A stretch of DNA of 64,000 bases from JAGRMG01 sp047975215 (GCA_047975215.1 JBKEDD010000005.1:62001-126000), one strand, 5' to 3'; shown: positions 1 to 8,844, numbered from the stretch's first letter. Translations and numbers: made by a program. Notes: a model not told the origin generated them from the sequence alone.

Positions 1-1
1 G

Positions 2-151
2 CGCCAGACCCGCATGACCCGTTTCCGCCTGTTCCCGGTCGATCGTTACAGCCAGGCGTATCGCAAGCAGGCGCTCGATCCGTTCCGCCAGACCCAGGAG
101 TTCCGCAACCGCGGGTTCGGTACGCCGACCTCGTCACCGGCGAAACCCTGA
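2..151 (+). CDS. C-terminal fragment of a DUF3035/BamF-like envelope protein
   Basis: An open frame enters from the left edge and stops with TGA at 149-151. About 49 residues are visible and they are rich in Arg, Gln and Pro, ending in SPAKP. No domain can be recognised from this piece alone. I suggest a DUF3035 (BamF-like) lipoprotein because, from memory, such a gene lies just before a pair of M16 peptidase genes in Rhodobacteraceae and its tail has a similar composition. The frame is seen directly; the family is inference from context and could be wrong. Confidence 0.4.
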   Translation, partial: RQTRMTRFRLFPVDRYSQAYRKQALDPFRQTQEFRNRGFGTPTSSPAKP

Positions 152-191
152 TCGCTGCGTTACAATTCCGGTAATACTTGTGTCATGCGGC

Positions 192-219
192 TTGAACCTC
201 GCCATTCCGGGCGTAGGTT
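192..219 (+). promoter_or_regulatory. possible sigma70 promoter of the M16 peptidase pair
   Basis: TTGAAC at 192-197 and TAGGTT at 214-219 are 16 nt apart in the gap between the preceding stop (151) and the peptidase start (247). The -10 element is a poor match, so this is a tentative call based only on position and partial consensus. Confidence 0.3.
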
Positions 220-246
220 GGCCGGCACATGACCGGAGGATCGCGA

Positions 247-1593
247 ATGTTGCCCAAACCCCTGCTGGCCGCCGGCCTGCTGGCCGCTGCCGCCCTGCCT
301 GCCGCGGGCGAGGGGCTTGACGATGCGGTGACCAGTTTCAGGCTGGACAACGGCATGCAGGTGGTCGTCATCGAGGATCACCGCGCCCCGGTCGTTCAGC
401 AGATGGTCTGGTATCGTGCCGGATCGGCGGATGAGCCGAGAGGTGCCTCGGGTGTGGCGCATTTTCTGGAGCATCTTTTGTTCAAGGGCACCGACACAAT
501 GGCGCCGGGCGAACTATCTGCGACGGTCGCGGCCAATGGCGGCAACGACAACGCGTTTACCAGCTATGACTATACCGCCTATTTCCAGCGCGTTGCCGCC
601 GACCGGCTGGAACTGATGATGAAGATGGAATCCGACCGCATGGTCAACCTGCGGCTGGACGAAAGCGATATCGAGACCGAACGCAACGTGATCCTGGAGG
701 AACGCAACCAGCGTACCGAAAACAACCCCCGCGCCCTGTTCGGCGAACAGATGAGCGCGGTACAGTACTACAATCACCGCTATGGCGTACCGGTGATCGG
801 CTGGAAACACGAAATGGCGGCGCTGGATCTGCAAGACGCCCTGTCCTTCTACAGGACGTATTACGCGCCCAACAACGCCATCCTGGTGGTGTCGGGCGAT
901 GTCGATCCGGCGGCGGTCAGGGTGCTGGCCGAACGCTATTACGGCGCGATCCCGGCCAATCCTGATTTGCCCGAGCGGGTGCGCGCATCCGAACCGCCCC
1001 AGACCGCCGCGCGCCACATGACGTTCAAGGATGCCCGTGTCGCCCAGCCCTATGTCAGCCGTTCGTACCTGGCCGCGGAACGTGACCCGGGTGCGCAGGA
1101 GAAGGCGGCGGCGCTCTATCTGCTGGCCGATATCCTGGGCAGCGGCACCACATCCTTCCTGGCCGAGCGGCTGCAATTCGACAAAAAGATAGCGGTCTAT
1201 ACCGGTGCCTTCTACAACGGCACTTCGCTGGACAAGACGACATTCGATATCGCGGTCGTGCCGCAGGAGGGCATCAGTCTGCAGGAGACCGAGGCGGCGC
1301 TGGACAGGGCGCTGGGCGATTTTCTGCGCGATGGCGTCGACCCCGAACAGCTTGAGCGGATCAAGCTGCAACTCAGAGCCGCGCAGATCTATCAGCTCGA
1401 CAATGTGGACGGGATCGGAAACCGCTATGGCGCGGCGCTGGCCGTCGGGCTGACGATAGAGGACGTTCGGGACTGGCCCGCGATACTTCAGGCGGTCACG
1501 GCCGAGGACATCATGGCGGCGGCCCGCGAGGTGCTGGTGCCCGAAACTTCGGTCACGGGCTGGCTGATGCGCGATCAGGAGATGACGCAATGA
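247..1593 (+). CDS. M16 family zinc metallopeptidase (catalytic subunit), secreted
   Basis: Predicted 448-residue M16 (insulinase/pitrilysin) peptidase. Residues 1-21 form a signal peptide (MLPKPLLAAGLL start, Ala-rich h-region), placing it in the periplasm. The inverted zinc motif HFLEH is at residues 72-76, and the downstream acidic stretch ETERNVILEER holds the expected third zinc ligand. Start chosen at 247 rather than the in-frame ATG at 229 because GGAGGA at 235-240 sits six bases before it and the signal peptide then begins cleanly. It is followed by a second M16 gene without the zinc motif; such pairs usually form a heterodimer in which only one subunit is catalytic. Substrate unknown; family call is secure, pairing is inferred from adjacency. 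Confidence 0.9.
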   Translation: MLPKPLLAAGLLAAAALPAAGEGLDDAVTSFRLDNGMQVVVIEDHRAPVVQQMVWYRAGSADEPRGASGVAHFLEHLLFKGTDTMAPGELSATVAANGGNDNAFTSYDYTAYFQRVAADRLELMMKMESDRMVNLRLDESDIETERNVILEERNQRTENNPRALFGEQMSAVQYYNHRYGVPVIGWKHEMAALDLQDALSFYRTYYAPNNAILVVSGDVDPAAVRVLAERYYGAIPANPDLPERVRASEPPQTAARHMTFKDARVAQPYVSRSYLAAERDPGAQEKAAALYLLADILGSGTTSFLAERLQFDKKIAVYTGAFYNGTSLDKTTFDIAVVPQEGISLQETEAALDRALGDFLRDGVDPEQLERIKLQLRAAQIYQLDNVDGIGNRYGAALAVGLTIEDVRDWPAILQAVTAEDIMAAAREVLVPETSVTGWLMRDQEMTQ

Positions 1594-1658
1594 ACCGGGT
1601 GATCCGTCGGGGGGGCGACACGATGAAATGGGCGATGCGTCGGGAGGCGACACGATGA
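1590..1658 (+). other. 22-codon ORF bridging the two M16 genes (possible translational coupler)
   Basis: An ORF starting ATG at 1590 overlaps the TGA of the upstream peptidase (ATGA) and its own TGA at 1656-1658 overlaps the ATG of the downstream peptidase (ATGA). It encodes MNRVIRRGGDTM followed by KWAMRREATR. Inside it, 1605-1628 and 1638-1660 are near-identical copies (one substitution, one indel) of the segment carrying the ribosome-binding site and start codon. It may be a coupling device left by a short duplication rather than a functional peptide. Confidence 0.35.
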
Positions 1659-2974
1659 AACCGCTTCTGGCCCTTCTCGCCGCATGGCTGGTCGCGGCGG
1701 TTCCGGCCTGGGCCGGGATCGAGATAGAGGACGTGACATCGCCCGGCGGAGTGCATGCCTGGCTGGTGGAGGAACATTCGATCCCCTTCGTGGCGCTCGA
1801 GATTCGGTTTCGCGGCGGCACCTCGCTGGATGCAGAGGGCAAGCGGGGCGCCGTCAACCTGATGACGGCGCTGATCGAGGAAGGGGCCGGCGACATGGAT
1901 GCGCGCGCCTTCGCCAAGGCCCAGGAATCGCTGGCCGCCAGTTTCTCGTTCGGTTCCAGCGACGATTCGGTGTCGGTTTCGGCGCAGTTCCTGACCGAAA
2001 ACCGCGATCAGGCGGTCGCACTGTTGCGCACCGCGCTGCATGAACCACGGTTCGACCAGGACGCGCTTGACCGGGTGCGCGGGCAGGTCATTTCGGGGCT
2101 GATGTCGGATGCCAAGAACCCCGGAACCATTGCCGGGCATACGTTCGCGAAAATGGCCTATGGCGATCATCCCTATGGCAGCGACGGCGATGGCACGCTG
2201 CAAAGCGTGGCGGCGCTGAGCCGTGACGATATCGTGACGGCGCATCGGGGTGTGTTCGCCCGCGACCGGCTGTATGTGGGTGCGGTGGGCGATATCACCG
2301 CAGAGGAACTGGGCGCGCTGCTTGACGATCTGCTGTCGTGGCTTCCCGCCACCGGCGCGCCGATGCCGCCCAGGGCCGATGTCAGCATCCCGGGCGGCGT
2401 GAGAATCGTCGAGTTCGACACGCCGCAATCGGTTGCCGTGTTCGGGCAGAAGGGAATCGAGCGCCATGACGACGACTTCTTTGTCGCCTATGTGATGAAC
2501 CAGATCCTTGGCGCCGGCGGCTTTGAAAGCCGGCTGATGCAGGAAGTACGGGAAAAGCGCGGCCTGACCTATGGGGTCTATTCCTATCTCGTGCCGCGTG
2601 ATCTTGCGGCGGTCTACATGGGAAATGTCGCCTCGGCCAACGACCGCATCGCCGAGACGATTTCGGTGATCCGCGAGGAATGGGCGCGGCTGGCGCGCGA
2701 AGGCGTGACGCCAAAGGAACTCGAGGATGCCAAGACATACCTGACCGGCGCCTATCCGTTGCGGTTCGACGGCAATTCGCAGATCGCAGGTATTCTCGTG
2801 GGCATGCAGATGGACGATCTGCCGATCGACTATATCGCCACCCGCAACGACAAGGTGAATGCGGTGACGCTTGGGGATATCCGCCGCGTGGCGGGCGAAC
2901 TGCTTGACCCGGACGGGCTGCAATTCGTGGTGGTTGGTCGGCCCGAGGGTCTTGAAAGCACCCAGACCAACTGA
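1655..2974 (+). CDS. M16 family peptidase-like protein (non-catalytic subunit), secreted
   Basis: Predicted 439-residue M16-fold protein with a signal peptide (MKPLLALLAAWLVAAVPAWA). The region that should carry HxxEH reads RGAVNLMTALIEEG, so the zinc site is absent, as in the structural partner of many bacterial M16 pairs. The C-terminal half keeps the glycine-rich FESRLMQEVREKRGLTYGVY segment typical of the family, which contributes substrate-binding residues. Start at 1655 is supported by GGGAGG at 1642-1647; the ATG at 1628 adds only nine residues. It lies 61 nt after the catalytic subunit gene and is probably cotranscribed. Role as partner is inference from family knowledge. Confidence 0.87.
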   Translation: MKPLLALLAAWLVAAVPAWAGIEIEDVTSPGGVHAWLVEEHSIPFVALEIRFRGGTSLDAEGKRGAVNLMTALIEEGAGDMDARAFAKAQESLAASFSFGSSDDSVSVSAQFLTENRDQAVALLRTALHEPRFDQDALDRVRGQVISGLMSDAKNPGTIAGHTFAKMAYGDHPYGSDGDGTLQSVAALSRDDIVTAHRGVFARDRLYVGAVGDITAEELGALLDDLLSWLPATGAPMPPRADVSIPGGVRIVEFDTPQSVAVFGQKGIERHDDDFFVAYVMNQILGAGGFESRLMQEVREKRGLTYGVYSYLVPRDLAAVYMGNVASANDRIAETISVIREEWARLAREGVTPKELEDAKTYLTGAYPLRFDGNSQIAGILVGMQMDDLPIDYIATRNDKVNAVTLGDIRRVAGELLDPDGLQFVVVGRPEGLESTQTN

Positions 2975-3070
2975 CTCCTCGGCGGACATACCCGGCGCGG
3001 GGGTTGTCAAACGCGATCGGCGTGCCTTTCTTCAATGGCAACACATGATCGTGACCCCCAGAGGTTTTTC

Positions 3071-4048
3071 ATGAGCAACGATCCCTATGCGGCCCTCGGG
3101 CTGAAGAAGACGGCGAGCGACGAAGAGATCAGGAAGGCATACCGCAAGATCGCGCGGACTTCGCACCCCGATCTCAACCCCGACGACAAGGGCGCCGAGG
3201 CCAGGTTCAAGGCGGCGTCGGCGGCCTATGACCTGCTGAAGGATCCCGAGCAGCGGGCCAGGTTCGACCGCGGCGAGATCGACGCCACCGGCCAGGAACA
3301 GGCGCCGCGCGGCTTTTACCGCGAACATGCCGAACAGCCGGGCAATCCCTACAGGTCGGGCCGGCAATACCAGTATTCCGGCGACGCGGAGGATTTCGAC
3401 GCCTCAGACATCTTCGCCGAATTCCTGCGCCAGCGCAGTCGCGAGGGCGCGGATTTCGCCGGCTTCGGGCCTGACCGGGGGGCCGGACGCGGTGGCGGCG
3501 GTTTCGCGGCGCGCGGCCCCGATCGCCGCTACACGCTGGAAATCCCGTTCCTTGAGGCGGTCAATGGTGGTAAGACCCGGATCACCCTGCCCGAGGGCGG
3601 ATCGCTTGAGGTGCGCATTCCCGAAGGCGCGTCCGATGGCCAGACCCTGCGCCTGCGCGGCAAGGGCGGGCCGGGCTTTGGCGGCGGGCCGGCGGGCGAT
3701 GCGCTGGTGACGCTGAGCGTGGCGGCGCACCGGATGTTCACGCGCGAGGGCAACGATATCGTCCTGACCCTGCCGATCACGCTGGACGAGGCGGCGCTGG
3801 GTGCCAAGGTGGCGGTGCCCACGATCAAGGGCAGCGTCAACCTGACGATTCCGAAAGGCGCCAGCAGCGGGCGCACCCTGCGCCTGCGCGGGCGCGGCGT
3901 CAAACCCATGGGCGGCGGCGCCCAGGGCGATCAGCGGGTGGTTCTGTCCGTGGTGATGCCGCCCGTGATCGACTCCGAGCTGGCCGATTTTCTGGAAGGC
4001 TGGCGCAAGACACATGCCTATGATCCGCGAAAGGGGATGACACCATGA
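3071..4048 (+). CDS. cbpA: CbpA-type DnaJ co-chaperone (J-domain, no zinc finger)
   Basis: Predicted 325 residues. The J domain occupies about residues 4-70 with HPD at 32-34, the motif that stimulates DnaK ATPase. A Gly/Phe/Arg-rich linker (about 125-155) is followed by two C-terminal substrate-binding beta domains; there are no CxxCxGxG zinc repeats, so it is CbpA-like rather than canonical DnaJ. Start at 3071 gives the usual N-terminus (MSNDPYAALGL) and has AGAGG a few bases upstream; the longer frame from 3035 has no ribosome site. Its stop overlaps the start of a CbpM-like gene (ATGA, 4045-4048), the partner expected for CbpA. Confidence 0.9.
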   Translation: MSNDPYAALGLKKTASDEEIRKAYRKIARTSHPDLNPDDKGAEARFKAASAAYDLLKDPEQRARFDRGEIDATGQEQAPRGFYREHAEQPGNPYRSGRQYQYSGDAEDFDASDIFAEFLRQRSREGADFAGFGPDRGAGRGGGGFAARGPDRRYTLEIPFLEAVNGGKTRITLPEGGSLEVRIPEGASDGQTLRLRGKGGPGFGGGPAGDALVTLSVAAHRMFTREGNDIVLTLPITLDEAALGAKVAVPTIKGSVNLTIPKGASSGRTLRLRGRGVKPMGGGAQGDQRVVLSVVMPPVIDSELADFLEGWRKTHAYDPRKGMTP

Positions 4049-4386
4049 CCGGTCTCGTCACCGAGGAGGAACTTGTCGCCACCGTGCCGCGCCTGACCCG
4101 GACCAGGCTGCTGGCCTTTGTCGAGGCGGAACTCATCGTGCCGGTCGGTTCGGAACGCGGCCCGCTTTATCGCCAGATCGACCGCGCCCGCGCCGAACTG
4201 GCCTGCGACCTGGCCGAGGATTTCGACCTGCATGAGGACGCATTGGGCATGGTCCTGTCGCTGCTCGACCAGTTGCATGGCGTGCGCGCCGAACTGCGCG
4301 CCGTGCTGGGCGCGCTGGATGCGGAACCGCCTGAGGTGCGCCAACGTATCGGCAAGACGCTCTTTGGCGCGCGACGGCGGGGTTGA
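4045..4386 (+). CDS. cbpM: CbpM-like chaperone modulator
   Basis: Predicted 113 residues, soluble, MerR-like helix-turn-helix-containing small protein of the CbpM family: N-terminal LVTEEELVATVPRLTRTRL followed by a helical segment ending in a basic tail (GARRRG). In enterobacteria CbpM binds the J domain of CbpA and inhibits it. The start overlaps the cbpA stop by four bases, indicating translational coupling and equimolar production. Identification rests on size, pattern and the fixed gene pair; sequence similarity to CbpM cannot be computed here. Confidence 0.75.
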   Translation: MTGLVTEEELVATVPRLTRTRLLAFVEAELIVPVGSERGPLYRQIDRARAELACDLAEDFDLHEDALGMVLSLLDQLHGVRAELRAVLGALDAEPPEVRQRIGKTLFGARRRG

Positions 4387-4415
4387 TCTGCGCCGACGTT
4401 GACGCAGACGCGCCC

Positions 4416-5234
4416 TCAGCCCGCCTCCGCCCGCAGCATTTTTCCCAGCATCTGCCCCAGCCGGCCCGAGCCGCGCTGATAGAGCGCACCATCGACCGCA
4501 ATCACCGTGCCACTGATGTAGCCGGCCAGGTCCGAGCCGAGAAACAGGCAGATATTGGCCATATCCGCAAGGCTGCCCAGCCGCCCCAGCGGAATGTCGG
4601 CCAGAACGCCGGCGCGGGCCTTCTCGGTGGGCGCCAGCCGCTCTGCGCCCTCGGTACCGTCTATGAAACCGGGCACCACCGAATTGATGCGAATGCCCTC
4701 CGGCCCCCATTCCAGCGACAGGGTGCGGGTGATCTGGTCGACCCCGGCCTTGGCGGCGCAGACATGTGCCTGCCCCTCGTAGGGCAGATACGATTGCGGC
4801 GCCGATATGTTGATGACGCTGGCGCCGGGGCGTTTCAGGAACCGATAGGCCGCCTTCATCACATGCACCGTTCCCAACAGGTCGATCTCGATCACTGTCC
4901 TGAAGGCATTTACCGACATTTCGGCCGTCAGCGCAGGGAAATTGCCCGCGGCCCCCGAAACCAGAACGTCGAAATCACCCATCGCGCCGTGGAATGCCGC
5001 CAGCCCGTCGGCCACCGCCCCGGCGTCGCGCACGTCAAAGGCCGCGCCCAGCGCCTTGGCCGCGCCTGCTGCCTTCAGCGCGGCAACGGTGTCGTCCACC
5101 TTCTCGGGGCTGCGGCTGGCCACCGCCACCCGCGCGCCGTGACGGGCGAATTCAAGGGCGATGCCGCGGTTGATGCCGCTGGTGCCGCCGATGACGATGA
5201 CCGTCCTGCCGGAGAAATCCAGTGTCACGCTCAT
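4416..5234 (-). CDS. SDR oxidoreductase resembling 2,4-dienoyl-CoA reductase
   Basis: Predicted 272-residue short-chain dehydrogenase. The cofactor loop GGTSGINRG is at residues 16-24 and the NAG-like motif reads SGAAGNF. The usual YxxxK is replaced: the lysine is present in HVCAAKAG but the residue four before it is Val, not Tyr. Loss of that Tyr together with NAFRTVIEIDLLGT and the EWGPEGIRINSVVPG segment matches, from memory, the animal and bacterial 2,4-dienoyl-CoA reductase branch, which uses a different catalytic arrangement. It would serve beta-oxidation of unsaturated acyl-CoA. It lies 36 nt downstream of the ALDH16 gene on the same strand. Family secure; substrate inferred. Confidence 0.75.
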   Translation of the reverse strand: MSVTLDFSGRTVIVIGGTSGINRGIALEFARHGARVAVASRSPEKVDDTVAALKAAGAAKALGAAFDVRDAGAVADGLAAFHGAMGDFDVLVSGAAGNFPALTAEMSVNAFRTVIEIDLLGTVHVMKAAYRFLKRPGASVINISAPQSYLPYEGQAHVCAAKAGVDQITRTLSLEWGPEGIRINSVVPGFIDGTEGAERLAPTEKARAGVLADIPLGRLGSLADMANICLFLGSDLAGYISGTVIAVDGALYQRGSGRLGQMLGKMLRAEAG

Positions 5235-5270
5235 GTCGTTCCCCCCTTACTCGGGCCGGCTTGTGGCCCG

Positions 5271-7610
5271 TCATTCGCCGTAGGGCACCCAGATATTCTT
5301 GACTTCCGTCGCCGCTTCCAGGAACGGCCGGCAGTCGGGATCGTACCAGTCGCGCGCCGCGCCGTTGTTGACCCATGTGCGTTTCAGGTTGCCGGCGGCC
5401 GCGCGTTCCACCTCTCCCGACAGGTCGCTTGACGAGAACGACCAGACCGCGTCCACCCCCAGATGAGCGGACAGCGGCGGCGCGATCTCGCGGTGGCTGC
5501 CCGTCAGGATGTTGACCACGCCCGCCGGTACGTCCGAGGTATCCAGCACCTGATAGAAATCCGTGGCCGCCAGCGGAAACGGTTCTGAGGCGGCCAGAAC
5601 GACCCTGTTGCCCATGGCGATGGCCGGGGCCATGACCGAGACCAGCCCCAGAAGGGGCGCCTCGTCGGCGCAAAGTGCGCCGATGATGCCAACGGGTTCC
5701 TTCATGGCGAGGGCCACGCCGCGGATCGGCACGCCATGCACCTGACCGTCATACTTGTCGGCCCATGCCGCGGCCGAAAACAGGCGCTGGATGCTGGCCT
5801 CGACCTCCTTGGTACCGCTGTGCCTGCCGGTCATGGCGTCTATGCGGCGCGCGAATTCGCCCGCCCGTGCCGACAGGTTCTCGGCCACATAATAGAGGAT
5901 CTGCGCCCGCAGGTGGCCGCTGGCCGCCGCCCATCCCGACGCGCCGTTGGCCGACTCGACCGCGTTGCGCACATCCTTGCGGTTGGCCTGTCCGGCATGA
6001 CCCAGAAGCGCACCGGACCGGCCCCATACGGGCCGGCAATAGCCGCCATCGGGGCGCGTCTGCCTGCCGCCGACATACATCTTGGCGGTGCGGTCGATCG
6101 GGTCGGCCGGCGCCCCGTCGCCCGAAAACGGCTCCACGCGTGCCAATGCGCGCGTCCGGCGTTTCGGTCTGGTATAGGCCGACAGCCCCTCCCAGCCGCC
6201 TTCCCGGCCAAAACCGCTCTCGCGCACGCCGCCGAACCCGGCCGCGGCATCGAACAGGTTGGTGGCGTTTATCCAGACCACGCCGGCGGCGAGTTTCGGG
6301 GCCATGTCCAGCGCAAGGTTCAGGTTTTCGGTCCAGACCGATGCCGCCAGGCCGTAGCGGCAGTTGTTGGCCATCGCCACCGCCTCGGACGGCGTGCGGA
6401 AGGTGGCCGACACCAGTACCGGGCCGAATATCTCCTCCTGCATCAGCGGATCGGACGGCGCCAGCCCGGTGATCAGGGTTGGCGGATAGAAACTGCCTCC
6501 TTCGGGCATCCCGGCACCGCCGCGATAGGTGACGCCGGCGGTGTTGGCGTCCACCATCGCGGCAATGGCGCGCAACTGCACCGGATCGACGATGGCGCCG
6601 ATGTCGATGCTCTTGTCCAGCGGATCGCCGATGCGCAGCCCGTCCATGCGCGCCCGCAGCCTGTCATGGAACGTGTCGGCCACGCCCTCCTGAACCAGCA
6701 GGCGCGAACCGGCGCAGCAGACCTGGCCCTGGTTGAACCAGATCGCATCGACCAGCCCTTCGACGGCGCTGTCCAGATCGGCATCGTCGAAAACGATATA
6801 GGGCGACTTGCCGCCCAGTTCGAGTGTCAGCGCCTTTCCCGACCCTGCGGTGGCCTGCCGGATGCGCCGCCCGACCGCGGTCGAGCCGGTGAATGCGATC
6901 TTGTCGACACCATCATGCGCAACGATCATCTCGCCCACCGCGCCGTCGCCGGTGACGATGTTCACCACCCCCCTGGGCAGCCCCGCCTGGCGGCAGATAT
7001 CGGCAAACAGAAGGGCGCTGAGCGAGGTGTATTCGGCCGGTTTCAGAACCATGGTATTGCCCATGGCCAGCGCCGGGGCGATCTTCCAGGCCAGCATCAG
7101 CAGCGGGAAGTTCCACGGGACGATCTGGCCGCAGACGCCGATGGCGCGGGCGTCGGGCAATTCCTGCTCCATGAGCTGTGCCATGCCGGCGTGATAGTAG
7201 AAATGCCGCTGCGCCAGGGGGATGTCGATGTCGCGGCTTTCGCGGATCGGCTTGCCGTTGTCGAGGCTTTCCAGCACCGCGAACAGGCGGGCGTGCTTTT
7301 GCAGCAGCCGCGCCAGCGCGTAGAGGTACCGCGCCCGTCCCGGCCCGCCCAGCCGTTCCCATTTCGGCTGCGCCCTGCGCGCCGCCGCGACGGCGGCATC
7401 CACATCTGCGCGGGTGGCTTGCGACACCATCGCCAGGGTCTCGCCATTGGCGGGGTTGCGGCTTTCGAACCCGTCGCCGGGTTCGCCGAAGGCGCCGTCT
7501 ATGAACTGCCCGAACCTGTCGCCCTGATCGACCAGCCAGGCCAGTGCCTCGGCGGCGCTTTCGGGGGCGGGGCCGTACTCCATCGAATCGAAGATTTCGG
7601 GAATGTTCAT
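5271..7610 (-). CDS. ALDH16-type two-domain aldehyde dehydrogenase
   Basis: Predicted 779 residues, about 1.6 times a normal aldehyde dehydrogenase. The N-terminal domain is complete, with the general-base segment LELGGKSP and the nucleophile in GQVC (Cys298). From about residue 500 a second ALDH-like domain begins (KMYVGG, GIIGALCADEAPLLG) that lacks a catalytic cysteine. This architecture is the ALDH16 family, in which the second domain is structural; from memory a Loktanella homologue has been crystallised. Start at 7610 (MNIPEIFDSM) has GGGAG about eight bases upstream; the longer frame to 7769 runs into deoC. deoC lies 121 nt upstream on the same strand, suggesting oxidation of an aldehyde released in deoxyribose catabolism. 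Confidence 0.88.
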   Translation of the reverse strand: MNIPEIFDSMEYGPAPESAAEALAWLVDQGDRFGQFIDGAFGEPGDGFESRNPANGETLAMVSQATRADVDAAVAAARRAQPKWERLGGPGRARYLYALARLLQKHARLFAVLESLDNGKPIRESRDIDIPLAQRHFYYHAGMAQLMEQELPDARAIGVCGQIVPWNFPLLMLAWKIAPALAMGNTMVLKPAEYTSLSALLFADICRQAGLPRGVVNIVTGDGAVGEMIVAHDGVDKIAFTGSTAVGRRIRQATAGSGKALTLELGGKSPYIVFDDADLDSAVEGLVDAIWFNQGQVCCAGSRLLVQEGVADTFHDRLRARMDGLRIGDPLDKSIDIGAIVDPVQLRAIAAMVDANTAGVTYRGGAGMPEGGSFYPPTLITGLAPSDPLMQEEIFGPVLVSATFRTPSEAVAMANNCRYGLAASVWTENLNLALDMAPKLAAGVVWINATNLFDAAAGFGGVRESGFGREGGWEGLSAYTRPKRRTRALARVEPFSGDGAPADPIDRTAKMYVGGRQTRPDGGYCRPVWGRSGALLGHAGQANRKDVRNAVESANGASGWAAASGHLRAQILYYVAENLSARAGEFARRIDAMTGRHSGTKEVEASIQRLFSAAAWADKYDGQVHGVPIRGVALAMKEPVGIIGALCADEAPLLGLVSVMAPAIAMGNRVVLAASEPFPLAATDFYQVLDTSDVPAGVVNILTGSHREIAPPLSAHLGVDAVWSFSSSDLSGEVERAAAGNLKRTWVNNGAARDWYDPDCRPFLEAATEVKNIWVPYGE

Positions 7611-7731
7611 GGCGTATCTCCCAAGGCGGCGAAGGCGGGCCCGCGCCGCGGGGTGGGCAGGACAACCGCCGCGAGGGGGCGGTTCGGGAAGACCCGGCCC
7701 GGGACCGGGCGAAAGGGGGCGATGGGGGCGC

Positions 7732-8721
7732 TCATCCCATCGCGTGCCGGTAGCCGGCCGAATAGGCACCCGTTACATGGTGTTCCAGTTGCCGCTCGAT
7801 ATCGCCCAGAAGCGACGACGCTCCGAACCGGAGCAGATCCGGCGACAACCAGCGCCGGCCCAGTTCCTCCCGGATCAGCGACAGGTAGACCAGCGCGTCC
7901 TTGGCCCGTGAAATACCCCCGGCGGGCTTGAAGCCGACGCGGATGCCCGTGCGCCGGTGATAGTCGCGGATTGCCCGGATCATCACCAGCGATACCGGCA
8001 ACGTGGCATTGACGTTTTCCTTGCCGGTCGAGGTCTTGATGAAATCGGCGCCCCCCATCATGCAGACCAGCGAGGCGCGGGCGACGTTGCGCAGACTGCC
8101 CAGTTCGCCCGTGGCCAGGATCGCCTTGACATGCGCGGGTCCGCAGGCCTCGCGAAAGGCGCGCATCTCGTCATAAAGCGCCTGCCAGTCGCCCGTCAGC
8201 ACATGGCGGCGCGAGATCACGATGTCGATTTCGCGCGCCCCGGCCGTGACACTTTCGCCGATCTCGGCCAGGCGCAGCGGGAATGGCGACAGCCCGGCCG
8301 GAAAGCCGGTGCTGACGGCGGCTACCGGGATGGCGCTGCCTTCCAATGCCGCGACCGCCGGTGCGATCATGTCGTGATAGACGCAGACCGCGCCCACCGT
8401 GACCGGACCCATTCCGAGCGCCGCCAGCAGGTCGGCGCGTACCGGCTGGCGCGCCTTGGCGCATAGCCGCCGCACCCGGCCCGGCGTGTCATCACCCGCC
8501 AGCGTCGTCAGGTCGATGCAGGTGATCGCCTTCAGCAGCCATGCTGCCTGATACGCCTTCTTGACGCTTCGCCGCCCCGGCAGGGTCGCCGCGCGGCGTT
8601 CGATGGCCGATGTGTTGGCCTGCACCGCGCGCACCCATTGCATGTCGAGTTCCATCCCCGGATTTCGCGTCTCGGCGATCTGCGGCAGATGCGCGGTGCG
8701 CTGCAAGCGTTCTGTTTCCAT
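7732..8721 (-). CDS. deoC: deoxyribose-phosphate aldolase
   Basis: Predicted 329 residues, the long DeoC form. It cleaves 2-deoxyribose 5-phosphate to glyceraldehyde 3-phosphate and acetaldehyde through a Schiff base; the lysine-bearing segment FIKTSTGK and the second conserved lysine in GFKPAGG are both visible, as is the acidic EIDIVISRR strand. It is the first gene of the leftward deoC-ALDH16-SDR run and is divergent from sitA; the shared 185-nt intergenic region holds the sit operator and promoter. ATG start at 8719-8721. Confidence 0.93.
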   Translation of the reverse strand: METERLQRTAHLPQIAETRNPGMELDMQWVRAVQANTSAIERRAATLPGRRSVKKAYQAAWLLKAITCIDLTTLAGDDTPGRVRRLCAKARQPVRADLLAALGMGPVTVGAVCVYHDMIAPAVAALEGSAIPVAAVSTGFPAGLSPFPLRLAEIGESVTAGAREIDIVISRRHVLTGDWQALYDEMRAFREACGPAHVKAILATGELGSLRNVARASLVCMMGGADFIKTSTGKENVNATLPVSLVMIRAIRDYHRRTGIRVGFKPAGGISRAKDALVYLSLIREELGRRWLSPDLLRFGASSLLGDIERQLEHHVTGAYSAGYRHAMG

Positions 8722-8820
8722 TGCCGGGTTCCCGCATCAAGACCGACCTTCAGGCTGGCACGAGGTCCGAGACTTGGCAAGCCGTCGCGAAAGCAGGGGT
8801 TTCGGGGCAGGCGGTTTTCT

Positions 8821-8841
8821 TATTGCGAATAATTCGCAATA
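8821..8841. promoter_or_regulatory. perfect 21-bp palindrome, Fur/Mur-type operator candidate
   Basis: Arms TATTGCGAAT (8821-8830) and its exact reverse complement (8832-8841) flank a single A at 8831. The TGC...GCA core with A/T-rich middle is like the Mur/Fur boxes known ahead of manganese transporters in alphaproteobacteria. It ends three bases before the -35 box of the sit promoter, a position suited to repression by a metal-loaded regulator. Symmetry is seen directly; the regulator's identity is inference. Confidence 0.75.
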
Positions 8842-8844
8842 GCA

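Noticed and set aside
5736..7931. 731-codon plus-strand open frame opposite the ALDH16 gene
   Set aside because: It is the mirror of a well-supported gene in GC-rich DNA and shows no domain, only Arg/Pro/Gly/His-rich sequence.
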